Below are positions 29,724-37,518 of a stretch of 37,771 nucleotides of DNA, in pieces. Within the stretch, counting starts at the first letter, position 1; each line of letters opens with the position of its first letter. The stretch spans positions 1 to 37,771 of the forward strand of contig DASXFZ010000035.1 in the NCBI GenBank assembly GCA_036489315.1. The letters run 5' to 3'. The translations under genes and the position numbers were made by a program. The DNA is from Candidatus Cybelea sp. GTDB taxonomy: Bacteria; Vulcanimicrobiota; Vulcanimicrobiia; Vulcanimicrobiales; Vulcanimicrobiaceae. A model generated the notes under the pieces. The model worked only from the letters and a program-made list of their open reading frames with translations. It was not told where the DNA came from and did not search any database.

Positions 29724-30784
29724 CGCGGCGCCGCTACGCGGTTCTCGCGCCCGGCCATTTCGCAACCGATGCCAAGACCGCGCATGGCGTTATTGCGTAC
29801 GGAAACGACGAGATCGTTGCGGTCATCGATCCCTGCGCCGCCGGCAAGCGTGTGAACGAGGTGCTGCCGCACCTCTCCAGCACCGCACCGATCGTTGCCA
29901 ATCTTACGCAGGCGCTGGAACATGGGCCGACTTCGCTTCTGATCGGAACGGCGCCCAGAGGCGGCGGCCTTCCACCGGACTGGCGGGAAGAAATTACGCA
30001 GGCGCTTCGCGCGAAGCTCGAGGTCGTCAGCGGGCTGCATCAGCAGCTCGGAAGCGACCCCGAGTTTCGCAGCGTCGCCGTTGCCGCCGGTGCGACGATT
30101 TGGGACGTGCGCGAGCCTCCCGAAGTGCCGATTTTCTCAGGCGAAGCGTACGGCATCGAGGCGCCGGTCGTGCTGACGGTCGGTAACGATTGCGCGGTCG
30201 GGAAGATGACGGCGGCACTTGAGATCGTGCGCACGGCGCGTGCCGCCGGAACCAACGCGCAGTTCGTTCCCACCGGCCAGACGGGGATCATGATTGCCGG
30301 CTGGGGGATCTCCGTCGACCGCGTCATCGCCGACTTTGCGCCCGGCGCAGCCGAACAGCTCGTTCTCGTGGCCGCGCGCGGCGGCGCCGAGCTGATCGTC
30401 GTCGAGGGGCAAGGGGCGATCAACCACCCCGCGTACGCACCCGTAACGCTCGCGCTCATGACGGGATGCGCGCCCGATGCGCTGATCCTGGTCTGCGATC
30501 CCGTGCGCCGGGTCATTGAAGAATACCAGACGCCGGTGCTGGGCTACGAGCGTTTGATCGCCCTTCACGAGGCGCTGTCGGCGGCGATCAAACCGGCACC
30601 GGTCGTCGGCATCGTACTCAACACCAGACACCTTACGGAGGAGCACGCGCGCGCGCAAGCCGTGCGAGCGCGCAAGGAGACGGGCCTGCCGGCCGAGGAC
30701 ATCGTTCGCTTCGGCGCGCAAGCCTTCTACGAGCAGATTGCGCAGCGGATCGTCAAACGGCGGCCGTCAACCGCCGGCCGGTGA
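29720..30784 (+). CDS. dgcN: DUF1611 protein (DgcN-like N-acetyltransferase)
   Basis: 354 residues: an N-terminal Rossmann-like domain (about 1-145, e.g. VIAYGNDEIVAVIDP and LLIGTAPRGG) and a C-terminal P-loop domain resembling dethiobiotin synthase (GNDCAVGKMT, 155-164; VPTGQTGIMIAGWG; VEGQGAINHPAY). DUF1611 proteins paired with DgcA have been described as D-glutamate N-acetyltransferases (DgcN). The start is GTG at 29720 with GGAGG four bases upstream, in a GTGA overlap with dgcA; the longer open frame upstream lies within dgcA. The P-loop suggests an additional nucleotide-dependent step that is not well understood. Confidence 0.85.
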   Translation: MTRRRYAVLAPGHFATDAKTAHGVIAYGNDEIVAVIDPCAAGKRVNEVLPHLSSTAPIVANLTQALEHGPTSLLIGTAPRGGGLPPDWREEITQALRAKLEVVSGLHQQLGSDPEFRSVAVAAGATIWDVREPPEVPIFSGEAYGIEAPVVLTVGNDCAVGKMTAALEIVRTARAAGTNAQFVPTGQTGIMIAGWGISVDRVIADFAPGAAEQLVLVAARGGAELIVVEGQGAINHPAYAPVTLALMTGCAPDALILVCDPVRRVIEEYQTPVLGYERLIALHEALSAAIKPAPVVGIVLNTRHLTEEHARAQAVRARKETGLPAEDIVRFGAQAFYEQIAQRIVKRRPSTAGR

Positions 30785-32403
30785 AACCGCGTTTCTTTGT
30801 CGCCGGGCTGCTCGCACTGCTCCTAGGAGCGGCTGCGTGCTCGCGACCGGCGCCGCCCTCCGCGGGCGAGCGCAATGCGTGGACGGTCCCGGGCGTCGTG
30901 CGTCTGGGCGAAGACGAAGAGCCCGACGGGCTCAACTTGATGTACGCACATACGGCCGCGAGCGATACGATCTCCGGGCTGCTCTATTCGTTCATCCTGC
31001 GGTACGACGCGCGAGGCGACTACGTCCCCGACCTTGCCACGCGCGTTCCAACGCTGCGCAACGGCGATATCAGCCGCGACGGCAGGCAGATCGTCGTGCA
31101 TTTACGCAAGGGCGTCGTCTGGGCCGACGGCGCGCCGCTGACGGCCGCCGACTGGCTCTTCACGTACCGGCTCGTACGCGATCCGCAGACGGCGGTCAAG
31201 AGCACGTACGGGTGGGACGAAATTGCATCGGCGTCGGCACCGAATCCGTACACGATCGTCATTCGCCTCCGCCGCGCGAGCGTGCGCGTTCTGGGGATTC
31301 TCGCCATGGGCGGGGCGGGCTATCCGCCGCTGCCGCTCCATCTGCTCGCCAAGGTCCCTGACTTGCGCCGGTCGGCCTATAACGAGCACCCGCTTTCGAG
31401 CGGACCGTACGTACTGAAAGCGTGGAACCACGGAAGCTCGCTCACCTTCACTCCGAACGCGCGCTATTTCCGCGGAGCGCCGAAGCTCAAAGAGGTGATC
31501 TGGAAGGTCGTTCCCGATGTCAACACGCTCTTGAACGAGCTGGCGACGCACGAGGTCGACGTTTACCCCAGCGTCAACGCCAACAACGTCGCGCGCCTTT
31601 CGTCGATTCCGGGAATCGCTGTTACGCACCGCCTCAGCGCGAACTGGCGACATCTGGGAATCAACCTTAGCCGTCCGCAGCTCGCCGACGCGCGGGTGCG
31701 CCGAGCAATCGCCGAGGGCGTCGACTGGGCGCGCATCGAGCACGACGTCTTTCACGATCTCGATCGGCTCGCGATCTCCGACATCTTCCCGGAGTCGTGG
31801 GCGGCCCCGAAACTACCCGCGTACCGCTACGATCCCGGCGACGCAAAGCGATTGCTGGCGCAGGCGGGATGGCGGTCCGGCCTCGACGGCATCCTCGTGA
31901 AAGGGCCGCTCGCGATGCGCTTGACGATCTACGCCACGACCGGCCACCAAGAGAACACCGAATCGCAAGTGCTGATCCAGGCGATGTTGCGCAAGATCGG
32001 CATCGACATCGAAGTCCGTAACTATCCCGGAAGCTATCTCTTCGCGCAGAACGGGCCGCTGTACACCGGCCGCTACGATCTCGAGTGGTCGATCGAAACC
32101 AACGGTCCCGACCCGGACAACTCCGGCAACTGGGCCGGCGCCTTCATTCCGCCGCGCGGTGCGAACACGTCGTGGCTGAACGATCCGATCGTGAACGCTA
32201 CGAGCCTCGCCGCGGCGAGCACGTTCGATGAGAACGCGCGCAAGGCACTCTACCAGCGGGAAGAGGAACGGATCCGCTACGTCGTGCCAGCCGTCTTCTT
32301 CAGCTGGCAAACCGACTACACCGCGATGAACGCGGATCTCAAGAACTACATTCCTGCGGCATTCATCGGCGACACCTGGAACGCGTGGCAGTGGACGATC
32401 TGA
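30781..32403 (+). CDS. family-5 extracellular solute-binding lipoprotein (peptide type)
   Basis: 540 residues of the SBP_bac_5 (DppA/OppA) family. It has a lipoprotein signal peptide (FFVAGLLALLLGAAAC, lipid Cys20) and family features such as YDARGDYVPDLATRVP, GRQIVVHLRKGVVWADGAPLTAADWLFTYRLVRDP, HPLSSGPYVLKAW, NSGNWAG and INLSRPQLADARVRRAIAEGVDW. It likely captures peptides outside the inner membrane. No permease or ATPase gene is in the window. GTG start in a four-base overlap with the DUF1611 gene; the context suggests D-Glu-containing peptides as ligand. Confidence 0.9.
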   Translation: MKPRFFVAGLLALLLGAAACSRPAPPSAGERNAWTVPGVVRLGEDEEPDGLNLMYAHTAASDTISGLLYSFILRYDARGDYVPDLATRVPTLRNGDISRDGRQIVVHLRKGVVWADGAPLTAADWLFTYRLVRDPQTAVKSTYGWDEIASASAPNPYTIVIRLRRASVRVLGILAMGGAGYPPLPLHLLAKVPDLRRSAYNEHPLSSGPYVLKAWNHGSSLTFTPNARYFRGAPKLKEVIWKVVPDVNTLLNELATHEVDVYPSVNANNVARLSSIPGIAVTHRLSANWRHLGINLSRPQLADARVRRAIAEGVDWARIEHDVFHDLDRLAISDIFPESWAAPKLPAYRYDPGDAKRLLAQAGWRSGLDGILVKGPLAMRLTIYATTGHQENTESQVLIQAMLRKIGIDIEVRNYPGSYLFAQNGPLYTGRYDLEWSIETNGPDPDNSGNWAGAFIPPRGANTSWLNDPIVNATSLAAASTFDENARKALYQREEERIRYVVPAVFFSWQTDYTAMNADLKNYIPAAFIGDTWNAWQWTI

Positions 32404-33284
32404 ACGCCGGAACGTTTACGCAAAAACTGGGAGCCGACGAAACGACCCGCCTCTTCTTCGAGGCCTCCCGGCGCGGCGTGCTGAGTTGGAACACGCATAC
32501 GGAGAGCGGCCGTCTCTCCTTCCGCCTGCTTCGCGCGCACCTGCCCGCGGGGGACTGGCTCGACCACTCCGAGTGGAGGCCCGGCGGGGCGAAGTCACTG
32601 AGCCCGTCGCACGATGACACCGTCGTCGAGGTCGACGTCATCCGCGCGGCGCAGCCGTTCGACGGCATCGAGGTTCGTGCGCCCGGCGTGCACTTCGAGC
32701 AGCTGGCGTTTTCCGCACCGGTACGGGTCCGCGACTCGCTTCCCTACGCGAGCCACTCGCTGATCTTAGACGTTCCCGCGCGCTCCCAGTACGCGGAGCA
32801 GCCCAACGAGCGTGGGTGGTGCAGCCCCGCGGCGCTTTCGATGATTCACGCCTATCACGGAATCGAGGTTTCCGTAACCCAGACAGCGCGCGAAGTCTTC
32901 GACCGCTCGTACAACGGAACCGGCAACTGGGTCTTCAACGTTGCCTACAGCGGCCGTCTCGGTTTGCGCGCCGCCGTGGCGCACCTGCGCAATCTCGATC
33001 ACGCCCAGCGTCTGATCGAACGAAATCTTCCGCTAGCGATCTCGTACTCGTGGAGTGCGGGCGAGCTTCCGGGCGCGCCGCTGGAACGCTCGGACGGCCA
33101 CCTCGCGGTGCTCTGCGGGTTTACGCGCGCCGGCGACTGCGCGATCAACGATCCGGCGGCCCCAAACGTACGCGTCGTCTATCCGCGAGCCGCCCTCGAG
33201 CGAATCTGGCAGCGCAACGACGGCATCGCCTACGTCATCGCACCGGTCGGCATCGAATACGCCGATGTGCTCAACGGCACGTGA
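32385..33284 (+). CDS. C39-like cysteine peptidase
   Basis: 299 residues with a diverse N-terminal domain (about 1-125, beta-rich) and a C-terminal papain-like C39 domain: VPARSQYAEQPNERGWCSPAALSMIHAYHG with Cys146, SDGHLAVLCGF with His239, and INDPAAPN with Asp256. No signal peptide is visible, so a cytosolic role is inferred, possibly cutting imported peptides, which would parallel the NlpC/P60 peptidase YkfC in the Bacillus ykf murein-peptide operon. GTG start at 32385 overlaps the solute-binding gene by 19 bases (GTG at 32391 is an alternative). Confidence 0.82.
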   Translation: MAVDDLNAGTFTQKLGADETTRLFFEASRRGVLSWNTHTESGRLSFRLLRAHLPAGDWLDHSEWRPGGAKSLSPSHDDTVVEVDVIRAAQPFDGIEVRAPGVHFEQLAFSAPVRVRDSLPYASHSLILDVPARSQYAEQPNERGWCSPAALSMIHAYHGIEVSVTQTAREVFDRSYNGTGNWVFNVAYSGRLGLRAAVAHLRNLDHAQRLIERNLPLAISYSWSAGELPGAPLERSDGHLAVLCGFTRAGDCAINDPAAPNVRVVYPRAALERIWQRNDGIAYVIAPVGIEYADVLNGT

Positions 33285-34849
33285 ACGTCGCTGGGGAGCT
33301 GCTCGAGATCGCCCGCGGCGCGTTGGCCTGCGGCGCCGCCGGCTGCGGCGGCCCGCTCTCCGGCGCCGAACTCGCTCTCGTTCGCGCCGCCGGCCGCCCC
33401 GCAAAATACGCGGGCCGCAGCATCCGCGCCGCCATTCGCGACGGCGGGGATCCGCTCGGAGATGGTCTCTGCGCGGCCCGCTCGCGGGTGGCGCGCCGCA
33501 CCCTCGGCACGTTCTACACGCCTCCCGCAATCGTCGACGCGATGACGCGCTGGGCACTGGAACGCCGTGCCGAACGGCTCGTCGACGCAGGCTGCGGAAG
33601 CGGACGGTTCGCAGTCGCCGCGGCTAAGCACGACCGTTTCCTGGCGCTCATCGCCGTCGACGTCGACCCTCTGGCCACACTGATGACGCGCGCGGCGCTC
33701 GCTGCCGTCGGCGCGGCAAACTCAAGAGTCATCAACGAGGATTATCTCTTCGCCCGCATCGAGCGAATTGCCGGACGAACCGCCTTTGTCGGAAATCCGC
33801 CCTACGTTCGTCACCACGAGCTGACGCCGGCAGTCAAGGCGAGAGCCTCCGCGATTGCGAGCGCCATCGGTTCGAGCATCTCTGGTCTGGCCGGCCTGCA
33901 CGTCCTGTTCTATCTCGCAACCTTGGCGCTGCACGCCAAACGCGGCGACGTCGGCTCCTTCGTGACGAGCGCCGAGTGGCTCGACGTGCGTTACGGCGCC
34001 TTTCTTCGCGACGCGTTTGCCGGCGAGCTTGGCGGACGCGGGCTTGCCGCTTTCGATCCGCGCGCGAGGCCGTTTGCCGATGCGATGACCACCGCTGCGA
34101 TAACGACCTTTTCCATCGGAAGCGCAACGCGATTCGTTACGCTCTCGCAGCTCACCGACCCAGCGGCGATCTCACTGCGTGGGGGACGGCGGTGCGAGCG
34201 TTCCGAGCTCGCACGTACGCCGCGCTGGTCCGCGCTCTTCCGAGGAACCCAAGAGCGCGACGAGGCCGGGCGGATCGGCACGCTCTTTCGCGTCTCACGA
34301 GGACAAGTCACCGGCGCAAACGGCTTCTTCGTCATGTCCAAGGCCTGCGCGAGCGAGCGCGGCATCTTACGGCACTGCGTTCCGCTCGTCGCCTCCGCGA
34401 AAGAAGTCCTCGAATCAGGCGGGATCGTGCGCGATGCTGCGCACCGCATGGTCGCGCTGCAGATTGACTCCGAGGCCCACGTTCTCGCAGACGAAGCGCT
34501 CGCAGACTACGTTCGCGCGGGGGAGGCCGCGCAAATTCACCGCGGGTACATCGCGAGCCGGCGCCGCCCGTGGTACTCGCTCGTCTTTCCCCGGCCGCCG
34601 ATCGTCGGAACCTATATGGCTCGCAGCGCTCCGTGCTTTGCCCGCAACCCGGACGGCCTCGGGCTGCTCAACGTCGTTCACGGACTCTACCCGCGCCGGC
34701 CGCTGGACGAACGGACGCTCGAGCACGTCGTTGCATCGCTCAACGCCAGGCGCGCGAGCTTCGTCGGCAAGGGCCGAACCTATCACGGCGGGCTGGAAAA
34801 GTTCGAGCCTCGCGAAATGGAAGCGCTCCCGCTCGACCTATCCGAATGA
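33281..34849 (+). CDS. TaqI-like (N6-adenine) DNA methyltransferase, solitary
   Basis: 522 residues. Motifs: LGTFYTPPAIVDAM (75-88, motif X), VDAGCGSGRF (101-110, SAM-binding motif I), and the N6-amino catalytic motif NPPYVRHHE (172-180). The C-terminal half has a TaqI-like target-recognition region (TLFRVSRGQVTGANGFFVMSK, and later YHGGLEKFEPREMEALPL). No restriction endonuclease gene accompanies it. GTG start overlaps the peptidase stop (GTGA), and its stop overlaps the next gene (ATGA). Target sequence unknown. Confidence 0.9.
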   Translation: MNVAGELLEIARGALACGAAGCGGPLSGAELALVRAAGRPAKYAGRSIRAAIRDGGDPLGDGLCAARSRVARRTLGTFYTPPAIVDAMTRWALERRAERLVDAGCGSGRFAVAAAKHDRFLALIAVDVDPLATLMTRAALAAVGAANSRVINEDYLFARIERIAGRTAFVGNPPYVRHHELTPAVKARASAIASAIGSSISGLAGLHVLFYLATLALHAKRGDVGSFVTSAEWLDVRYGAFLRDAFAGELGGRGLAAFDPRARPFADAMTTAAITTFSIGSATRFVTLSQLTDPAAISLRGGRRCERSELARTPRWSALFRGTQERDEAGRIGTLFRVSRGQVTGANGFFVMSKACASERGILRHCVPLVASAKEVLESGGIVRDAAHRMVALQIDSEAHVLADEALADYVRAGEAAQIHRGYIASRRRPWYSLVFPRPPIVGTYMARSAPCFARNPDGLGLLNVVHGLYPRRPLDERTLEHVVASLNARRASFVGKGRTYHGGLEKFEPREMEALPLDLSE

Positions 34850-35586
34850 AAACGCTAACGCAGATCGAGAGCGCGGTTATCCGCTGCCGCAAGTGCCCGC
34901 GGCTGCGAACCTTCGCCGCCGAGATCGCACGCGAGAAGAAGCGCGCGCATCGCGACTGCGACTACTGGGGAAAGCCGGTGCCGGGCTTCGGCGATCCGCA
35001 GGCACGCGTGATCTTAGTCGGTCTCGCGCCGGGCGCGCACGGGAGCAATCGCACCGGCCGCCCGTTCACGGGCGATGCATCTGGAGGCTTTCTTTATCCC
35101 GCGCTCTATCGAGCCGGCTTTGCCTCCGCGCCGGTCGCGATCTCGCGCGACGACGGGCTGCGCCTCGCCGACTGCTTCATCACCGCCGCCGCACGCTGCG
35201 CGCCTCCGCAGAACAAACCGGCGCCCGGCGAACTGCGGAACTGCTTTCCCTACTTGTTGGAGGAGTTCGATGCGCTGCAGCGCGTCCGCGTGACGATTGC
35301 GTTGGGCGCCATCGGTTTCGCGGCGATTTTGAAGATGCTCCAAGCGCGCGGCTTTACGTTCGACGGCGCCAAGCCCAGCTTCTCACACGGCGCGCACTAC
35401 CGCGCCCGACTCGGGGAGCGCGTCATCGATGTGATCGCGTCGTTTCATCCCAGCCGGCAGAACACGAACACCGGCAAACTGACCGTGCCGATGTTCGACT
35501 CCATCTTTACGAAGGCACGCCAGATCCTCGGAGTAGATTCGGGAGGGTTATGTTCCGATGACGAATGTGTCCGAGTCGGAATGTAA
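34846..35586 (+). CDS. family-5 uracil-DNA glycosylase (UDGb-like, Fe-S)
   Basis: 246 residues. Fe-S cysteines Cys14 and Cys17 (CRKCPRL) with Cys118 and Cys133; motif I GLAPGAHGSNRTGRPFTGD (59-77), typical of UDGb; motif II HPSRQNTNTGKLT (201-213). The fold removes uracil or deaminated bases from DNA. ATG start overlaps the methyltransferase stop. The last 17 or so codons (from about residue 230) are read through a repeat unit that also supplies the stop codon, so the natural C-terminus was probably near residue 228. Confidence 0.92.
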   Translation: MKTLTQIESAVIRCRKCPRLRTFAAEIAREKKRAHRDCDYWGKPVPGFGDPQARVILVGLAPGAHGSNRTGRPFTGDASGGFLYPALYRAGFASAPVAISRDDGLRLADCFITAAARCAPPQNKPAPGELRNCFPYLLEEFDALQRVRVTIALGAIGFAAILKMLQARGFTFDGAKPSFSHGAHYRARLGERVIDVIASFHPSRQNTNTGKLTVPMFDSIFTKARQILGVDSGGLCSDDECVRVGM

Positions 35587-35589
35587 CCG
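35531..35589. repeat. solo copy of MITE-like repeat, overlapping the glycosylase 3' end
   Basis: This 59-base unit begins like the left arm of the element at 35606-35757 (GAGTAGATTCGGGA..GGTTATGTTCCGA, one mismatch) and continues directly into its right-arm sequence (GACGAATGTGTCC..GTAACCG at 35560-35589). It looks like an internally deleted derivative of the larger copy. It encodes the final residues and stop of the upstream glycosylase gene. Confidence 0.75.
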
Positions 35590-35605
35590 CTTCGGTGCCG
35601 CAACC

Positions 35606-35757
35606 GAGTAGATTCGGGACGGTTATGTTCCGATGAGGACCGTCTGACCGAGCGCTGGAGCAGGATGCGGAAGGCGCGAGGCAGTCGATAGGAGCGCCAC
35701 ACGGATGTGGCGCGACGAATGTGTCCGAGTCGGAATGTAACCGTCCCGAATCTACTA
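35606..35757. repeat. MITE-like element with about 28-bp terminal inverted repeats
   Basis: The left arm at 35606-35633 (GAGTAGATTCGGGACGGTTA then TGTTCCGA) and the right arm at about 35730-35757 are inverted copies differing mainly at two adjacent bases. About 96 bases lie between, with an internal stem (GCGCCACA / TGTGGCGC, around 35694-35714). The right arm reaches the aspS stop codon. No transposase in the window. Confidence 0.75.
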
Positions 35758-37518
35758 CTTCCCGCCCGGGATCGGTGCGCTGCGAAGATGCAGATCGGCC
35801 ATCAGCTGCGCGGGGACGGCGCTCGGCGCGTCCATCATCAAATCGCGGGCGACCTGGTTCTTGGGAAGCGCGATGACTTCGCGGATATTCTCTTCGCCGC
35901 AGGCGATCATCACGATGCGGTCGATGCCCAGCGCCATCCCGCCGTGGGGCGGCGCACCGTAGTCGAGGGCGCGCACGAAGAATCCGAAGCGATCCTCGAT
36001 CTGTTCGGGCGTCAGCCCCAGCATCTCGAAGATCTTCCGTTGTTCGCCCGGCTTGTGAATGCGGATCGACCCCGAGCCCAGCTCGTAGCCGTTCAGCACG
36101 AGGTCGTAATGCTGGGCGCGCATCTTCGTCGGCGCGGAATCGATCAGCTCCCAATCGCCGGGTGCGGGCGCAGTGAACGGGTGATGCGCGGGCGCCGGCT
36201 TGCCGGTCTCTTCGTCGATCTCCAGGTACGGAAAGCCGGTCACCCAGGCGAACGCATACTGCTGTGGATCGCGCAGGCTGCAGCGCGCCCCAACTTCGTT
36301 GCGCATCTTGCCGGCGACTGCGCGAGCCAGCTCGTCTCGGTCGGCGAAGAGCAGGATCGCGTCGCCGGTCTGCGCCTGCACGGCGGATGTCACCGCCGCG
36401 ATGTCGGCCTCGCTTAGGAACTTCGCCGCCGAGGATTTCGTGCCGTCGGCGCCCAGCGCGAGCCAGACCATGCCTTTGCCGCCGAACTGCTTAGCGGTTT
36501 CGGTGAGCGCGTCGAAATCGCGACGCGAGAGCTCCGCGCCTCCCGGATAGCGCAGCGCGACGATTGCGCCGCCGGCCTCCAGCGCCGAGCGAAAGACGAC
36601 GAACTCCGTGTTTGCAAAGACGGAACCCACATCGGCCAGCTCCAGGCCGAAGCGAAGGTCGGGTTTGTCGAGCCCGTATTTGGCCATCGCTTCCTGATGC
36701 GTGAGGCGCGCAAAAGGCGGCAGCTCGAGGCCGAGCACGCTCTTCCACACGTAGCGCATCGCCGATTCCATCGTATCCAACACTTCATCTTGCGTGCAGA
36801 ACGACATCTCGACGTCGAGCTGGGTGAATTCCGGCTGGCGATCGGCCCGCTGATCCTCGTCGCGCATGCATCTGGCGATCTGCACGTACTTCCCGAAGCC
36901 CGCGATCATCATGATTTGTTTGAGCATTTGCGGCGACTGCGGGAGCGCGTAAAAGGCCCCAGGATATAGCCTGCTGGGAACGAGGTAGTCGCGCGCACCT
37001 TCCGGCGTCGACTTGATCAGCATCGGCGTCTCGATCTCGACGAAGCCGCGCTCGTCGAAGAAGTCGCGCATCGCCTTGACGATGCGATGGCGCAGCCGGA
37101 TGTTCTCCTGCAAACGCGGCCGTCGCAGATCGAGATATCGGTACTCCAAGCGCAGATTCTCGTCGACGTCTTCGTCGACGTTGATCTGGAACGGCGGTAC
37201 CGCCGAGCGGTTCAGAATCTCGAGCGCCTCGATCGCCACTTCGACGTCGCCGGTTCCCAAGCGCGGGTTTTCGGTGCCCGCCGGCCGGCGCCGCACGGTA
37301 CCGCGGACGTTGAGCACGTCCTCGTGACGCAGGTGCTCGGCTTGCGAAAAGCTCGGATGCTGCGGATCGAAGACGATTTGCGTGACGCCCTCGTGGTCGC
37401 GCAGATCGACGAAGATCAGTCCCCCGTGATCGCGCCGGCGATTCACCCAGCCGTTGAGCTCGACGGACTCCCCGGCGTCGCCGGCTCGCAGCGCGCCACA
37501 CGAAACCTTAACCGTCAC
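35755..37518 (-). CDS. aspS: aspartate-tRNA ligase (probably non-discriminating)
   Basis: 587 residues; bacterial-type AspRS with the N-terminal OB-fold (WVNRRRDHGGLIFVDLRD), motif 1 region (ENIRLRHRIVKAMRDFF..GFVEIETP), motif 2 (FGKYVQIARCMRDEDQRADRQPEFTQLDVEMSF), GAD insertion and motif 3 (GMALGIDRIVMI). Residue 31 is His, as in non-discriminating bacterial AspRS that also charge tRNA-Asn for GatCAB; discriminating enzymes have Leu there. GTG start at 37518 with GAGGG upstream. The start overlaps the edge gene by 11 bases. Confidence 0.97.
   Translation of the reverse strand: MTVKVSCGALRAGDAGESVELNGWVNRRRDHGGLIFVDLRDHEGVTQIVFDPQHPSFSQAEHLRHEDVLNVRGTVRRRPAGTENPRLGTGDVEVAIEALEILNRSAVPPFQINVDEDVDENLRLEYRYLDLRRPRLQENIRLRHRIVKAMRDFFDERGFVEIETPMLIKSTPEGARDYLVPSRLYPGAFYALPQSPQMLKQIMMIAGFGKYVQIARCMRDEDQRADRQPEFTQLDVEMSFCTQDEVLDTMESAMRYVWKSVLGLELPPFARLTHQEAMAKYGLDKPDLRFGLELADVGSVFANTEFVVFRSALEAGGAIVALRYPGGAELSRRDFDALTETAKQFGGKGMVWLALGADGTKSSAAKFLSEADIAAVTSAVQAQTGDAILLFADRDELARAVAGKMRNEVGARCSLRDPQQYAFAWVTGFPYLEIDEETGKPAPAHHPFTAPAPGDWELIDSAPTKMRAQHYDLVLNGYELGSGSIRIHKPGEQRKIFEMLGLTPEQIEDRFGFFVRALDYGAPPHGGMALGIDRIVMIACGEENIREVIALPKNQVARDLMMDAPSAVPAQLMADLHLRSAPIPGGK

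Noticed and set aside
28569-29765. 398-codon minus-strand frame opposite dgcA
   Set aside because: Shadow of the enolase-superfamily gene, whose catalytic residues are all on the plus strand; part of the frame also runs through the palindromic element.
32816-33280. N-terminal extension of the methyltransferase frame into the peptidase gene
   Set aside because: This stretch is another frame of the C39 peptidase, whose catalytic Cys and His are clear; the GTGA overlap at 33281 gives a natural start.
35507-36154. 215-codon minus-strand frame across the repeats into aspS
   Set aside because: It combines an alternative aspS frame with repeat sequence; the repeated peptide (RNIT/VPNLL) arises from the repeat units, not from a gene.
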